Assembly: GCA_029215795.1 (NCBI GenBank) | Contig: JARDYH010000001.1 | Span: forward strand, 296,986,654-297,050,653 | Direction: 5' to 3' | DNA from: Anniella stebbinsi | Taxonomy: Eukaryota; Chordata; Lepidosauria; Squamata; Anniellidae | Length of the DNA stretch: 64,000 nt | Part shown: positions 9,948 through 20,325 of the stretch, in pieces | How the letters are laid out: each line of letters starts with the position of its first letter | Numbering within the stretch: the first letter of the stretch is position 1 | Notes under the pieces: model-generated | Databases searched by the model: none | Seen by the model: only the letters and a program-made list of their open reading frames with translations | What the model was told of the DNA's origin: nothing | Position numbers and translations under genes: made by a program

Positions 9948-12261
9948 ACAATGCTGGCTCTTACTTTGTGATTGAGACAGTGAATTCCTAACTCTGTAAC
10001 AGTATTTTGTTTTCTACTTTGTTCGTGTTATTGTTCGTGATTATGTTCCTCAAAAATAAAATGTAGATAATGCTGCCTTGCCTGAGTTTTTTGAAGTTCT
10101 GTTAAAGGGTTGTGGAATATTCAGACTGATTAATATGATTATTCATGATGCTTGGGAGAGTTATTTGATTTTCTACACTTGCCCTAAACTTTCATGGCAT
10201 GAGTATTAAGAGATGGGAGTGGAGTACCAGGCAGAACCAACAAATTCAGCATCTTCAGCTGGACGTTCCCAGACTTCCCAACATTTCTCTGTCATTTTCT
10301 GCTGAGGTGCAAGCCTGAAATCAGCTGACAGGTGGGCATGGTTCCAGCTAGGAAGAAGGAGCACTCTTGGCATCCTTTGTCCTTTTCCCACTCTCTGGCA
10401 AGTCAAGGAGATTGATTTCCCATTAAGTGGAAATACCAGAGAGATGCCTATGCTCTAGTTGTCACTTTCTCCCTTTCTCTCCAGCTATATCGCCAATGTA
10501 TTCTGAAGCAGAGAAGAAGGAAAATGCTAGATAGTATTTCTCTACAGGCAACAGCAACTGAACAATCCACTCCCTGTCTCAAGCAGGAACCTGAAACATC
10601 CCCTTTATCTCTGGGGAAGACATTGAACTTTCAGTGTCATGACAGCAGCAACTACATTTGTTTATCTTTGTTTCTGCCCCATTCATATATAATACAGTGG
10701 GAAAGTCTAGGGTTTTTCACACTAAAAAGAATGCACAGATGGATACTTTGCTTTCCAACGATACCTCAATACACACATTTGATTTGGAGAAAAGTGCTGA
10801 GGCAATAGTGTATTAGGAGGTAAAGCAGGGGTGATGGTTCAGCTCTCCTTACCCATGCATGCTTTTGATGTAAAAAAAATCAGATTCCTCCCACTTACCC
10901 ACTGCTTTATACATGAACAAGACAGTCATGTGAAGAAATAAATATGGTTGCTGCAATCGTGTCCAATTGGACTCTCAGATTTTGCCACACTGAATGCTAA
11001 AAGCTGACTGTTGCATTTAGCCAGAACAGAACACTAACTCTGTCTATATCACCTTTCAACCTATAATGCAATGAACTAATGGAACAACAAAGGAGCCTTA
11101 TCATAATGAATGACGTCTCCCAGAAATTTGTAAAATGCAAATATAGACAATTGGGAAACTGTTTTCAGAGGATTAATCATGATCTGAGACAGCTCACATG
11201 TCCAGGTAAAGGGAATCATTAACTCCTGGCAAATGTTCTAGGCTAAAATCATTAATGTGAACTTACAAGGTTTGAGTGATATAGTTATTTTGCAGGCCTC
11301 GATAATAAGGGTATGATTCAGCCAAACTTAAGCACTTAGGCATCTAATTGATTTCAGTGGAAGACTTAAGCACATACCCTCTCACTAACATCAATGACAC
11401 TGAAAAATGCTTGAATGGTGTCTTAAATTTCTTTCCCACTTTTTTCTGAATCTAGCTTCAAGTTCCTACCCATGCCTCCGCTAAACTAAGCACTTGAGTA
11501 AAATTTCACTGAAGACCTAAAAACATTCCCCTGACTGTTGAGATGTTTAAATCTAATTAGTCTTACGACATTATGGGCAATTGAAAAATAGCAAAAGTAC
11601 ATTACTGAAATAGAAAATTAGCGAGATCATATACACATTTTATTCAGCCCAAAATATACTTTTATCTCATCTAATAGGCTGTGCACAGCGCTTAGAAGAA
11701 AAACACATTCATTGTTTAGTTTTTGTTAACTTTTATTCAGTTCCAGTACACCGTACGAATGTTTTTAAGAAGTAGAGTCTTATTAAAGATTCAGAACACA
11801 CTCCCCTTTTATTAAGAATTTTAAAAAGAACTCAAAATCTACATGTCAGTCCTTTTGAAAAGATCATGAAAAAATATGTTTAGGAGCAGAACACATAATA
11901 AAGCCACAAAAGGTGAGAATTTCCCCCCACCCCCGTATTGCAGGTATATTCTGCTCATTTAATATGAACGAATGAATGAAATGCATGTCGATATTCCATG
12001 ACTTTCAGAATACTTTTCAAAGTACCATGCACAAAGTATATTACACAATTGATCTAATTTAATGCAAAAAAAAAAGTCTGCCCAAAATTATTTCCATGTT
12101 CTTCAGCTTCAACGTATGCTTCCTTGACGCTATAGTTCAGAAATACTACGTTCATGCTTTTATCATTACAAATCTTTACAAGACCTTATCTTAATCAACT
12201 ATTTCAGCTCAATATACTTAATGGTCTTGGTCAATAAACTTTGTAATGGGATTCTTCTTAC
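9948..12261. other. SHANK2 intron 1, exon-proximal part
   Basis: No element beyond a weak palindromic repeat near 11300-11400 was recognised. The region near the exon is AT-rich and free of obvious LINEs. A conserved element cannot be excluded by eye. Confidence 0.35.
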
Positions 12262-12490
12262 CGTTTGCTGTAGGTCAGGTATTATAATCCGTATCACTAA
12301 TGTGTAGTTCTGGGTGTCTTCCATTCTGCTGCTTGGCTTCTCTGCAGTTGCCCTGATAGTATCATAAATGGTTTCTTCTTTGGAGCTGTCCGATTCAGAT
12401 TCCACTGAATAATCTGAAAAACTCTGAGCCATCTCATCTTCACTTGATGTTGGACTGCGAGGCATGTTCAGTACCTCTTACTGCATTTGG
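12262..12490 (-). CDS. SHANK2: SHANK2 first coding exon (with short 5' UTR)
   Basis: This exon encodes residues 1-68 of the long, ankyrin-containing form of SHANK2, a postsynaptic scaffold protein of excitatory synapses. The start is the ATG at 12463-12465, preceded by AAC, so an A sits at -3. The protein begins MPRSPTSSEDEMAQSF and continues with an acidic, serine-rich leader, then IYDTIRATAEKP. From about residue 55 it enters the SPN domain (TLVIRIIIPDLQQT). R59 lines up with Shank3 R12, which is known from that family to contact Ras/Rap GTPases. The exon ends in phase 0 after ACG at 12262, followed by the donor GTAAG. A likely acceptor (pyrimidine-rich, ending TTTTTAG) lies at 12491-12492 and would leave a 25-nt 5' UTR. 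The sequence closely matches what I know of mammalian SHANK2, with changes such as PSSRMED in the linker. The 12466-12490 UTR boundary is inferred. Confidence 0.95.
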
Positions 12491-14118
12491 CTAAAAATGC
12501 AAAGGACAAGGCAAAAGACAATTACATATAGTTCAGCCAGCAGAATAAGAGGGTTGTTTGTTTGTTTGTTTTTAAAATCACTGATCTATTACAACTTATT
12601 TTTATGAGGTAGACAAGTGTTACTGAGATACAAAAATATTTAAATTTAATAAAATATGGGAGATTGTGTCATTCACAAGTCTTCAGGGATGGGGGTGGGG
12701 AATCTATATTTAAACAGCAGGATCACCAGGCGTCCTCCTTGTAGACGATACTGGAGATTAGATTTGGGAATATCACATATCCATAGAAAATATTTAATAG
12801 TATTTGGAAGCAAATATAAAGCCTATATGCATTTCAGCCTGATTTGTTTAAGAGGAGCATCTTAAGAATAAGGAAAGGAATATATAATGCAAATTCATCC
12901 TTTATAAAGAGATAGCTATGAAAAGACCACACTCTCCTTTATAACTGCTAGGGCAAGCAACTCAAAAGCACATAATCTATTCAAATAACATTTCAAATTG
13001 GGAAAAATCGTAGGATTAGTTCAATCAGCAGTTAACACATGTTCCATGAACCAGAGAAAGCTACCAGAAAGAAAAGATTTTCATCAGAATAAGGAAGCTG
13101 CCTTATACTGTCAGACCATTATTATTGACATTGTATGAAAAAGGCTGTGGACTGAATCTGGGACCTTCTGCATCCAAAACATGTGTTCTACCAGAATCCC
13201 TCATTTCTCTTATGACTTCATTGAGTAGTCTTAGGCCAGTGATAGGAATAGCCCTTTTAGACATTCGGACATACTGGGGTGGGAAGTGGGCAGATCCCAT
13301 CCAGACCTCCAGGCATTCATTTTTACAGTCTGCACAGCCAGTATGCATGATTCACGCAGTCATTCAAAATGAATATGCATAAGTCAGGAGTGGGGATTGT
13401 GGCCATGATTCTGTTCCCCCTCACACACATGTGTTCACTGAATGAATGAAAGGAGCTAGTGTCTAAGACTCTTTTCTCTATTTCTAAAATGTGAATAACT
13501 TTTTGTATGGGTGGTGGCATCATGAACTATAGCATCATCTTGGAAAAAGGAAATAGCAAACCAAATGCCAATATAGAGAAATAAGTTATGGTCCATTGCT
13601 CTAATGGCAAAATTAACAAGTTAGGTTAGGCATCAGAGGACTGAAAACTATTAAGAATAGCTTCTATGAAAAGTGGGCAGCTCTTTTCCTCCCATTTCAG
13701 GGCTTGCCCCCGAAATCGCTACATTGCCTCTGCAAGTGGTAGGTGCCGCTTGTGGAGCGGAACTGATGGGGCTGGCCACTTGCAGACCGGGTCCAGTGGT
13801 GGTGGCCCTGCATGTAAGAGACTGCTTCACTGGTGCTGGAATACTGTTACTTCAGATATCCTAAAACCATATTTAATAACGCATGTTAAAATAGTGCTCT
13901 GAAATGCCATATCTGAGAAGCCTATTTGCAATGGGTTTCTTCTAAGCAGAGCAATCTTGGGGAAATATTTCATTTTCTTATGCTTCACTGAGCTGTGGAT
14001 TAATGCAGCTCTCTAAAGTACCTTAAGTCAATAAAAGGCACAAACACTGCATTGGTTTCCATGCCCTTCCACAGATGCCAGCTTCACAAATTAACATTTT
14101 TGTTAGACAGTATGCACA
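12491..14118. other. Sequence 5' of the first coding exon
   Basis: It holds a (GTTT)n run at 12555-12571 and one degraded tRNA-derived SINE (listed separately). A moderately GC-rich patch at 13690-13830 has open frames in two phases but no recognisable domain or exon structure. Confidence 0.35.
13090..13205 (-). mobile_element. tRNA-derived SINE, internally deleted
   Basis: It begins AAGGAAGCTGCCTTATACTG, as in the fuller copy at 46570-46760. After a deletion it resumes in the tRNA-like head, with the inverted B-box region GAATCTGGGACCTTCTGCAT. The A-box end is poorly preserved. Confidence 0.65.
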
Positions 14119-14738
14119 GTTCGGAAGCTGCAGCTTGTGCAAAATGCAGCAGCCAGATTAATAACTGACACCAGAAGGTTTGAGCATATAAGACCTACTG
14201 TGGCCCGCTTGCATTGGCTGCCTGTATGTTTCCGAGCCCGATGCAAGGTGCTAGTTTTAACCTATAAAGCCTTACATGGCTTGGGATCACGATACATGAC
14301 GGAACGCCTTTCCCGACATGAACCTACCCAAACACTACGTTCAACATGTAAGGTCCTCCTTCGAATGCCTACTCCGAGGGAAGCTCGGAGATCGTCAACA
14401 AGGGAGAGGGCCTTCTCTGTGGTTGCCCCCCAATTGTGGAACGATCTCCCCGATGAGGCCCGCCTAGCGCCAACATTGTTATCTTCTCAGCGCCAGGTCA
14501 AGACTTTCCTCTTCTCTCAGGCAATTAGCAATATCTGATAAGCCTGGGTTTGTTTTATTTTTAGGCTTATAGCTTTTTAAAAGTTATTATAATGTTTTTA
14601 AATGTATGTGTATATTGTATGTTTTTGCTGTTTAAATTTTTGTGTATCGTTTTAATTGTTTTAATCTTATATAAACCGCCCAGAGAGCTTTGGCTACGGG
14701 GCGGTATACAAATGTAACAAAATAAATAAATAAATAAA
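14115..14738 (+). mobile_element. L2-clade LINE 3' fragment
   Basis: The first ~400 bp encode the L2-type C-terminus in one frame (LQNAAARLITD, RLHWLPVCFRARCKVLV, KALHGLG, APQLWNDLPDEAR, VKTFLFSQA). A 3' UTR follows with CCGCCCAGAGAGC, GGGGCGGTATACAAATG and an (AAATA)n tail. It is 5'-truncated at about 14115, so the RT motifs are absent. The 3' UTR defines a second L2 family, distinct from that of the copy at 1207-2467. Confidence 0.88.
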
Positions 14739-16334
14739 TCATGACCAAAGAGGGCACATAGGAAATATAAAATCTGCTGTTTCACTGTTTCGGTGCTTTC
14801 ATTGGTCGTGTCTTCTCAAAGGCAGGATCTGATTGGTTCAGATCACTGCTACTCATGTAAGGAAAAAAGAACGGGTTTTTTTGTTTTTTTTAATGGAGTG
14901 TTATGGGACCTGCTGCAGCACTTTTTTTGCCAGTACGGGGCTGGGCTAGGAGGAGGCAACGTTGCCATTACCGGGTTGTGTTTAAAAAAAAATAAAAAAT
15001 GGTAGAGTGGGATGGTTGGCCAGCAGTAGGCTGGTAGGCGGTTGGAACCCAGGAAATCAATTTGCCCAGGGGCCCCTCAAAGCTAGATGCCCCCATGGAT
15101 AAACATGGGTAAAATTAGCAGGACATTCTCTCTCTCTCTCTCTCTCTCACGCACACACATACACACACACACACACATAATCCATCAGCTGAGAGTGGAG
15201 TGGAGTGGAGTGGTGATGAGGGAACACTGCAGGGAAGGTGATGCATAAGTTCTTTGGTAACCCAAGTAATAAGAATGCTTTCTACTCTATTTATAAGTGG
15301 GTGAAATAGTCTTACTTTGCAGAAACATCCTTTTCTCCATTCCCCCTTCTACTCCATGAATCTTTCCCTTCGTTACCTAGGAAAAGCTCATTATCTTTCA
15401 AGTCTGTGCTCTTAACCTCTGCCTATTCTTGGATATGCAAATACCAAAAAGACTTCAATATACTGAAAGGGCATTTCTAATAGAAAGGGACCGACAAAAG
15501 CTTTCAGAAGTTATTCTGCTCAAATTCAGCTTCCCAGTGTGAAAGTAACACAGAATGCTATTTGTAATATCTGAATTATTATTATTCAGACTCACAACAT
15601 AAAGATTCTGTTGATGGACTGAGGCTAAATTGGAGGGGTTGCAGCCCCTGAATAAATATTTTACTGGATGGATGAAATGGACTCAATAAGATAGTAGCAA
15701 GAGAAGCTCTGTGCTTTTAAATACCATAGTTCCTGTCCCAGCCAAAGCTGGCCACACTTTAACAACCGTATGGTTTATGAATAACATACTTCAAGGATTA
15801 TAGATAAAAATGATGTAGGGTGTTAGATATATTTAGTTAAATTTTTAATCTATTTCTCACCAAATTATGAGCAGGCAACAGATTGGGATAGAGAGTTAAG
15901 AGGAAAAATGAGTTTGCTTCTCTCTGCATCTGTTTTTGGTATCCATCACAGAACTTCCACTGTTGCCTTTGTGGGCCTTTTACTTATGACTTGACAGAAA
16001 AAAAATCATTTAAAACTATGGACAGTATATGTTGTATCTCCGCTAGCTCTTTCGCTGGTCCTTTTGTGCTAGGTAAACAAATAACTAGTGCAACAGGAAT
16101 CAGCAGTTCCTAAAATAAGAACAGAAGCAAGGAGCAACGCTCATTTCCAGAAGGAGGCAGGTCAACGGAGTTCTGCTGACATGTCCCATCCTGGAAATGA
16201 ACACTGCTACTCATTTCCATTTTTTTCAGGAACTGCTACAGAAATGCACAAGTTTAATGAAGAACATGCCATGATGATTCTAAAAGCAACAAATGCTAAA
16301 CGCATTTGTTGATGCTAAAAGCTAAAAAAATGCT
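14739..16334. other. Unrecognised sequence with one microsatellite
   Basis: The compound (CT)n-(CA)n repeat at 15127-15178 and a short (GGAGT)n at about 15192-15212 are the only structured parts. No gene was recognised. Confidence 0.4.
15127..15178. repeat. (CT)n(CA)n microsatellite
   Basis: An uninterrupted TCTCTC run is followed by CACACA units. Confidence 0.9.
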
Positions 16335-16435
16335 AACAGCAAAAAAAAGCTTTCTTCAGGTACGTGCATAGTAAAAGACAGAGGAAAAATGGTGGTTCAA
16401 CTACTAAATGAGGATGGCAAATTCATAACTAATGA

Positions 16436-18412
16436 ATGAACCAAGCCACCCACAGAACCTCTCCTTGCTCCTATGCAACGCTAAGTCAGTTAAAAACAAA
16501 ATAAATATAATCTATGACCTCCTTACAGATGAGGAGGCCGACCTGGCATGCTTCACAGAGACCTGGCTGGGAGATGGCAGTGGCCTAATATGGTCCAGGC
16601 CCTCCCAGCTGGGTACTGTACTAGCGAGCAGGCGAGGAAAAGTGGGTGAGGGACAGAGTAGCTGTGGTCTACAGAGACCAGACTTCCGGTCTGGGAATTG
16701 AATCACATCTAGTATGTGTACCTGAGTCTGATGACCAGGGTTAGACTGGGGCTTTTGTTAGTGTACCAGCCCCCCTGCTGTTTATCAGACTCCCTGGCCG
16801 AGTTCACGGAACTGGTCTCTGAGTTGGTGCTGGAGTCCCCCAGGCTTTTGGTCCTGGGTGACTTCAACATCCCATTCAAGGGCAGTTTGTCAGGTGCAGC
16901 ACGGGAGTTCATGGCATCCATGACAAACATGGTCCTATTCCAACTGGTCTCTGGTCCCACTCATTCAGCAGGTCACACCCTCGATGCTGTTTTCAGTTCC
17001 GAACAGAGGGTCAGTGGGTGGAAGTGATAAATACCTCTGCGTTGTCATGGAGAGATCATTTTCTGATCAGGGTTAGTATCATGGCTACCATCCGTCCTGG
17101 CAGGGGTGGCAGACCTATTAAGATGGCCTGCCCTCAGACTGATGGCTCCTTTTGGATTCCAGATAGCCTTAAAGGGTTCTATGTCTGGTATCATCCACAA
17201 TACTGTTGAAGCCCTGGTCAATAGATGGAAACAAGACCTAACTAGGGCTATTGACACGATCACCCCAAACGTCCTCTCTGGCCCCCTTCCAATCGGGCAT
17301 CTTGGTATACAGAAGATTTCAGGGAGTTGAAGTGGGAAGGACGATGACTGGAGCGCCAATGGCAGAAACTCGACTTATATCCAACAAGACACGACATAGA
17401 GAACATCTTTGTTCCTATGGGGTGGCAATACGTGCAGTGAAGAAAGCTTACTTCTCTGCATGCACTGCGTCTGCGAATTCGCTTCCAGCAGAATTGTTCA
17501 GGGTGATAAGGGGTCTAATGCAGACACCTTCCTCCCTGAACCTGGTTTTAGAGCCTTTGGTAGTTGGCTGTGATGCATTTAACAATCATTTCACAGATAA
17601 AAATCTCTCAGATAAGAACCAATTTAGATGCCATCATAACAGAAACTGACAATGAAGTGTCCAGCAACTTCGCGAATAGGATTACACTGGATCAGTTGGT
17701 GAGTATACCGAGGACATGGACAACTGCGCCATTTACTAGAATTGGAAGACCTAAAGATGGTAGTGCACAAGCTGGTAACCTCGAGGCTCGACTTCTGCAA
17801 TGCGCTGTACATAAGGCTCCCATTGTACCTAGTTCGGAAACTTCAGTTAGTTCAAAATATGGCAGCCAGTTTGGTCACCAGCACACCTAGGGGTGAGCAT
17901 ATTGCACCAACATTAAAATCACTTCACTAGCTGCCAATTAGCTTCCGGGCGAGGTACAAAGTGTACCTACAGGGTTTGGGTTCAGGTTACCTGCGGGATC
18001 GCCTTCCCCCGTACAATCCGCTTCACACACTCAGGTCCTCTGGGGAGAATTTACTTTAGTTGGCCAAAACTAGGTTGACAACTGTTACCTAGAGGACCTT
18101 CTCTTCTGCTGCTCCCAGACTGTGGAATGGCCTGCCGGAGGGGATTTGTCAACTTTACACTCTCTGAGTTTAAGACAGCTATAAAGACTAGGCTCTTCTG
18201 TCAAGCCTAGCCAGATGAATTTTAAACCAAGAATTTTAAGATGTCTTGATTTTTATTTTGATTTGGTATTGGTTTTATATGCTCTTTTAATTAATTTTAT
18301 GTATTTGATTTATATTGTATTGTTGTATGTTGTTCCTCGCCTTGATCCAAAGGGAGAGGCGGGTAAGAATTATTATTATTATTATTATATTATTATTATT
18401 ATTATTATTATT
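16436..18412 (+). mobile_element. L2-clade LINE nested in CR1, reverse transcriptase deleted
   Basis: The 5' half encodes an APE-type endonuclease: LSLLLCNAKSVKNK, ACFTETWLGD, LLVLGDFNIPF, then an H-T-LD region near 16955. The RT core is missing. Near 17720 the sequence jumps from the linker to the C-terminal segment (LEDLKMVVHKLVTSRLDFCNALY, LQLVQNMAASLVTSTPRG). The 3' UTR carries GAGAGGCGGG and an (ATT)n tail ending at 18412. It belongs to the same 3'-UTR family as 1207-2467. Several frameshifts are present. It splits the CR1 codon run FITN/DKEKA exactly, so the insertion point is known to within a few bases. Confidence 0.9.
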
Positions 18413-18737
18413 GACAAAGAAAAGGCCAAAGTGCTCAATTCCTACTTTGGCTTAGTCTTCTCCCAAACGCAGGTCCATGACTCTCCCGCACCCCCCACCC
18501 GCCCTGGCAAAACTGAAGTACAAGCTGAAGGGGTAGGATTGAAGCTTGAGACTGATAAACAAATGGTCAAGGAACACCTAATTTCTTTGAACGAGTTCAA
18601 ATCTCCAGGACCTGATGAACTGCATCCTAGAGTAACACAGGAGCTGGCAGAAGAACTCTCAGAACCACTGTCTATTTTCTTTGCAAAATCATGGAAGATG
18701 GGTGAAGTGCCAGATGACTGAAGGAGGGGTAATGTTC

Positions 18738-19203
18738 CTGAGTACCTCTAGACGGACACTTTCCGTCGAAATGGCTTTGCACTGGTGGCAATTGGGTTAC
18801 ATGAAACTGCTGCCAGTGCGAAGCCATCTAGGGGCAAAGGGGCTTTGCTTCACACTAAAAAAGTCGGGCATTTACTCTGATTTTTTTAGAGTGGAGCGGA
18901 CTGGCCAGGGAAGGGGATGGAGCAGCGAGCCATAAGCTCGCTGCACCGTCTCCACAGTCCTCTCCCCACCCCATTTTTTAAAAAAGCAACAACACTTACT
19001 TTAGAGTAGGGGAGCCGATGCTTCTTGTTGTATCTCCAGCTGCTGCCAGGCAGCCGCGCGCACAGTGGCACCAGGATAAGCCACCGTGGCGCTCTCCGGT
19101 GTAAATTACCGGAAGGAGTGTCACTGTGCGGCACACCAGCAAGCACCGCCACTGTGCAGCATCCCATCGCCATGAAGAGGCAGCCCCTACCTTCTAAAAC
19201 GAC
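18738..19203. mobile_element. Unclassified insertion within the CR1
   Basis: The CR1 reading frame is interrupted after GGAGGGGTAATGTT and resumes at AGGAGGAATCTGGGAACTAC. The insert starts with a hairpin: ATGGCTTTGCACTGGTGGCA (18771-18790) pairs with TGCTGCCAGTGCGAAGCCAT (18809-18828). The rest is GC-richer than its surroundings. No clear terminal repeats or target duplication are visible, so its class is open. Confidence 0.5.
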
Positions 19204-19385
19204 AAAAAGGAGGAATCTGGGAACTACAGGCCAGTTAGTCTGACATCTATCCCTCGGGAAATTTTGGAGCAGATTATAATGAAGTCAACCTGTAAGTACC
19301 TTGAAAACAATGCAATGATTACTAAAAGCCAGCATGGATTTGTGAAGAACAAATCCTGCCAGACAAATCTGATCTCATTCTTTTA

Positions 19386-19522
19386 GCTAGTTTGCTGATC
19401 AGAATGTCATGTGGTACTTTGTCACAAGCTTTGCTGAAGTCAAGATATATTATGTGCACAGCATTCCCACAGTCCACAAGGAAGGTTACCCGATCAAAGA
19501 TGTTTTTCCCTGTTTCAGCCTG
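19386..19522 (-). mobile_element. Inverted CR1 segment carrying RT motif A
   Basis: Read on the minus strand, this block encodes IFDRVTFLVDCGNA and YLDFSKACDKVPHDILI, the RT motif A region (DFSKAFD-type, here with C for F). It is the segment that should directly follow the plus-strand piece ending at 19385, so it lies in its expected place but backwards. Confidence 0.8.
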
Positions 19523-20325
19523 ACCAAAGGGGGAAGCTTACGAATGTATTATCTATAACTTCTGCGATCAGCACCACTTTATATCTTTGTCAATTTTTAA
19601 ATCTATTGATGTGAAATGCTATTGCGCTTTTTATTTTTTATTATCAATTTTGAAAGATAATCAACCCTCATTTTGGCTTTTTTGGGCTCTTACTTGAAGA
19701 TCTGTTATCGGATGTGAACGAAAGATGTAAAGACTTTGATTTGATTGCAATGAATTCCTACAGTTAAACTCTAGTAATATTCTAGTAGATGACAATTCCC
19801 AGCCGTTTTTGTTTTGTTTTGTTGTGTTTCGATTCTGCATATGAAACATCTAATGTATAATATATGTATATGATGGGGTTCAGAGGAGGGCAAGGAGGAT
19901 GATCAGAGGCCTAGAAACAAAGCCCTATGAGGAGAGACAGAAAGAACCGGGCATGTTTAGCCTGGAGAAAAGAAGACTGAGGGAAGACATGATAGCACTC
20001 TTCAAATACTTGAAAAGTTGTCACACGGAGGACAGCCAGGATCTCTTCTCGATCAACCCAGAGTGCAGGACACAGAATAATGGGCTCAAGTTACAGGAAG
20101 CCAGATTTCAATTGGACATCAGGAAAAACTTCCTGAGTGTTACAGCAATATGACAATGAAACCAATTAGCAAGGGAGGTCGTGGGCTCTCCCACACTAGA
20201 GGCTTTCAAGATGCAGTTGACAGCCATCTTTCAGGTATGCTTTAAGGTGGATTCCTGCATTGAGCAGGGGGTTGGACTTGATGTCCTTATAAGCCCCTTC
20301 CAACTACTATTCTATGATTCTATGA

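Larger units (their letters stand above)
3402..12261 (-). other. SHANK2: SHANK2 intron between coding exons 1 and 2
   Basis: This is an 8,860-bp phase-0 intron bounded by GTAAG at 12261 and TTTTACAG at 3402. It holds a possible Sauria SINE relic, microsatellites, an 18-bp perfect hairpin, a 320-bp hAT hairpin and the 2.6-kb long-inverted-repeat transposon, each listed separately. No further coding exon was recognised inside it. Confidence 0.9.
16335..20325 (+). mobile_element. CR1 LINE interrupted by nested insertions and an inversion
   Basis: The pieces collinear with a CR1 ORF2 are: 16335-16435 (reading KSFLQVRA then MVVQLLNEDGKFITN), resuming after the nested L2 at 18413 with DKEKAKVLNSYFG; the block to about 18737 with the LISLNEFKSPGPDELHPR segment; after a second insertion, 19204-19385 (SGNYRPVSLTSIP, then SQHGFVKNKSCQTNLISFF); an inverted block 19386-19522; an unrecognised 19523-19865; and the 3' part 19866-20325, which ends in the CR1 hallmark ATTCTATGATTCTATGA. 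Frames are broken in several places. Nesting order implies this CR1 is older than the L2 inside it. Confidence 0.85.

Noticed and set aside
12199..12261. Extension of the SHANK2 first exon frame past residue 68
   Set aside because: A consensus donor (GTAAG) at 12261 and the exact match of the next exon to the expected residues show that this part is intron.
13690..13860. Possible exon with overlapping open frames
   Set aside because: Two phases are open, no domain is recognised, and plausible splice borders with matching phase were not found.
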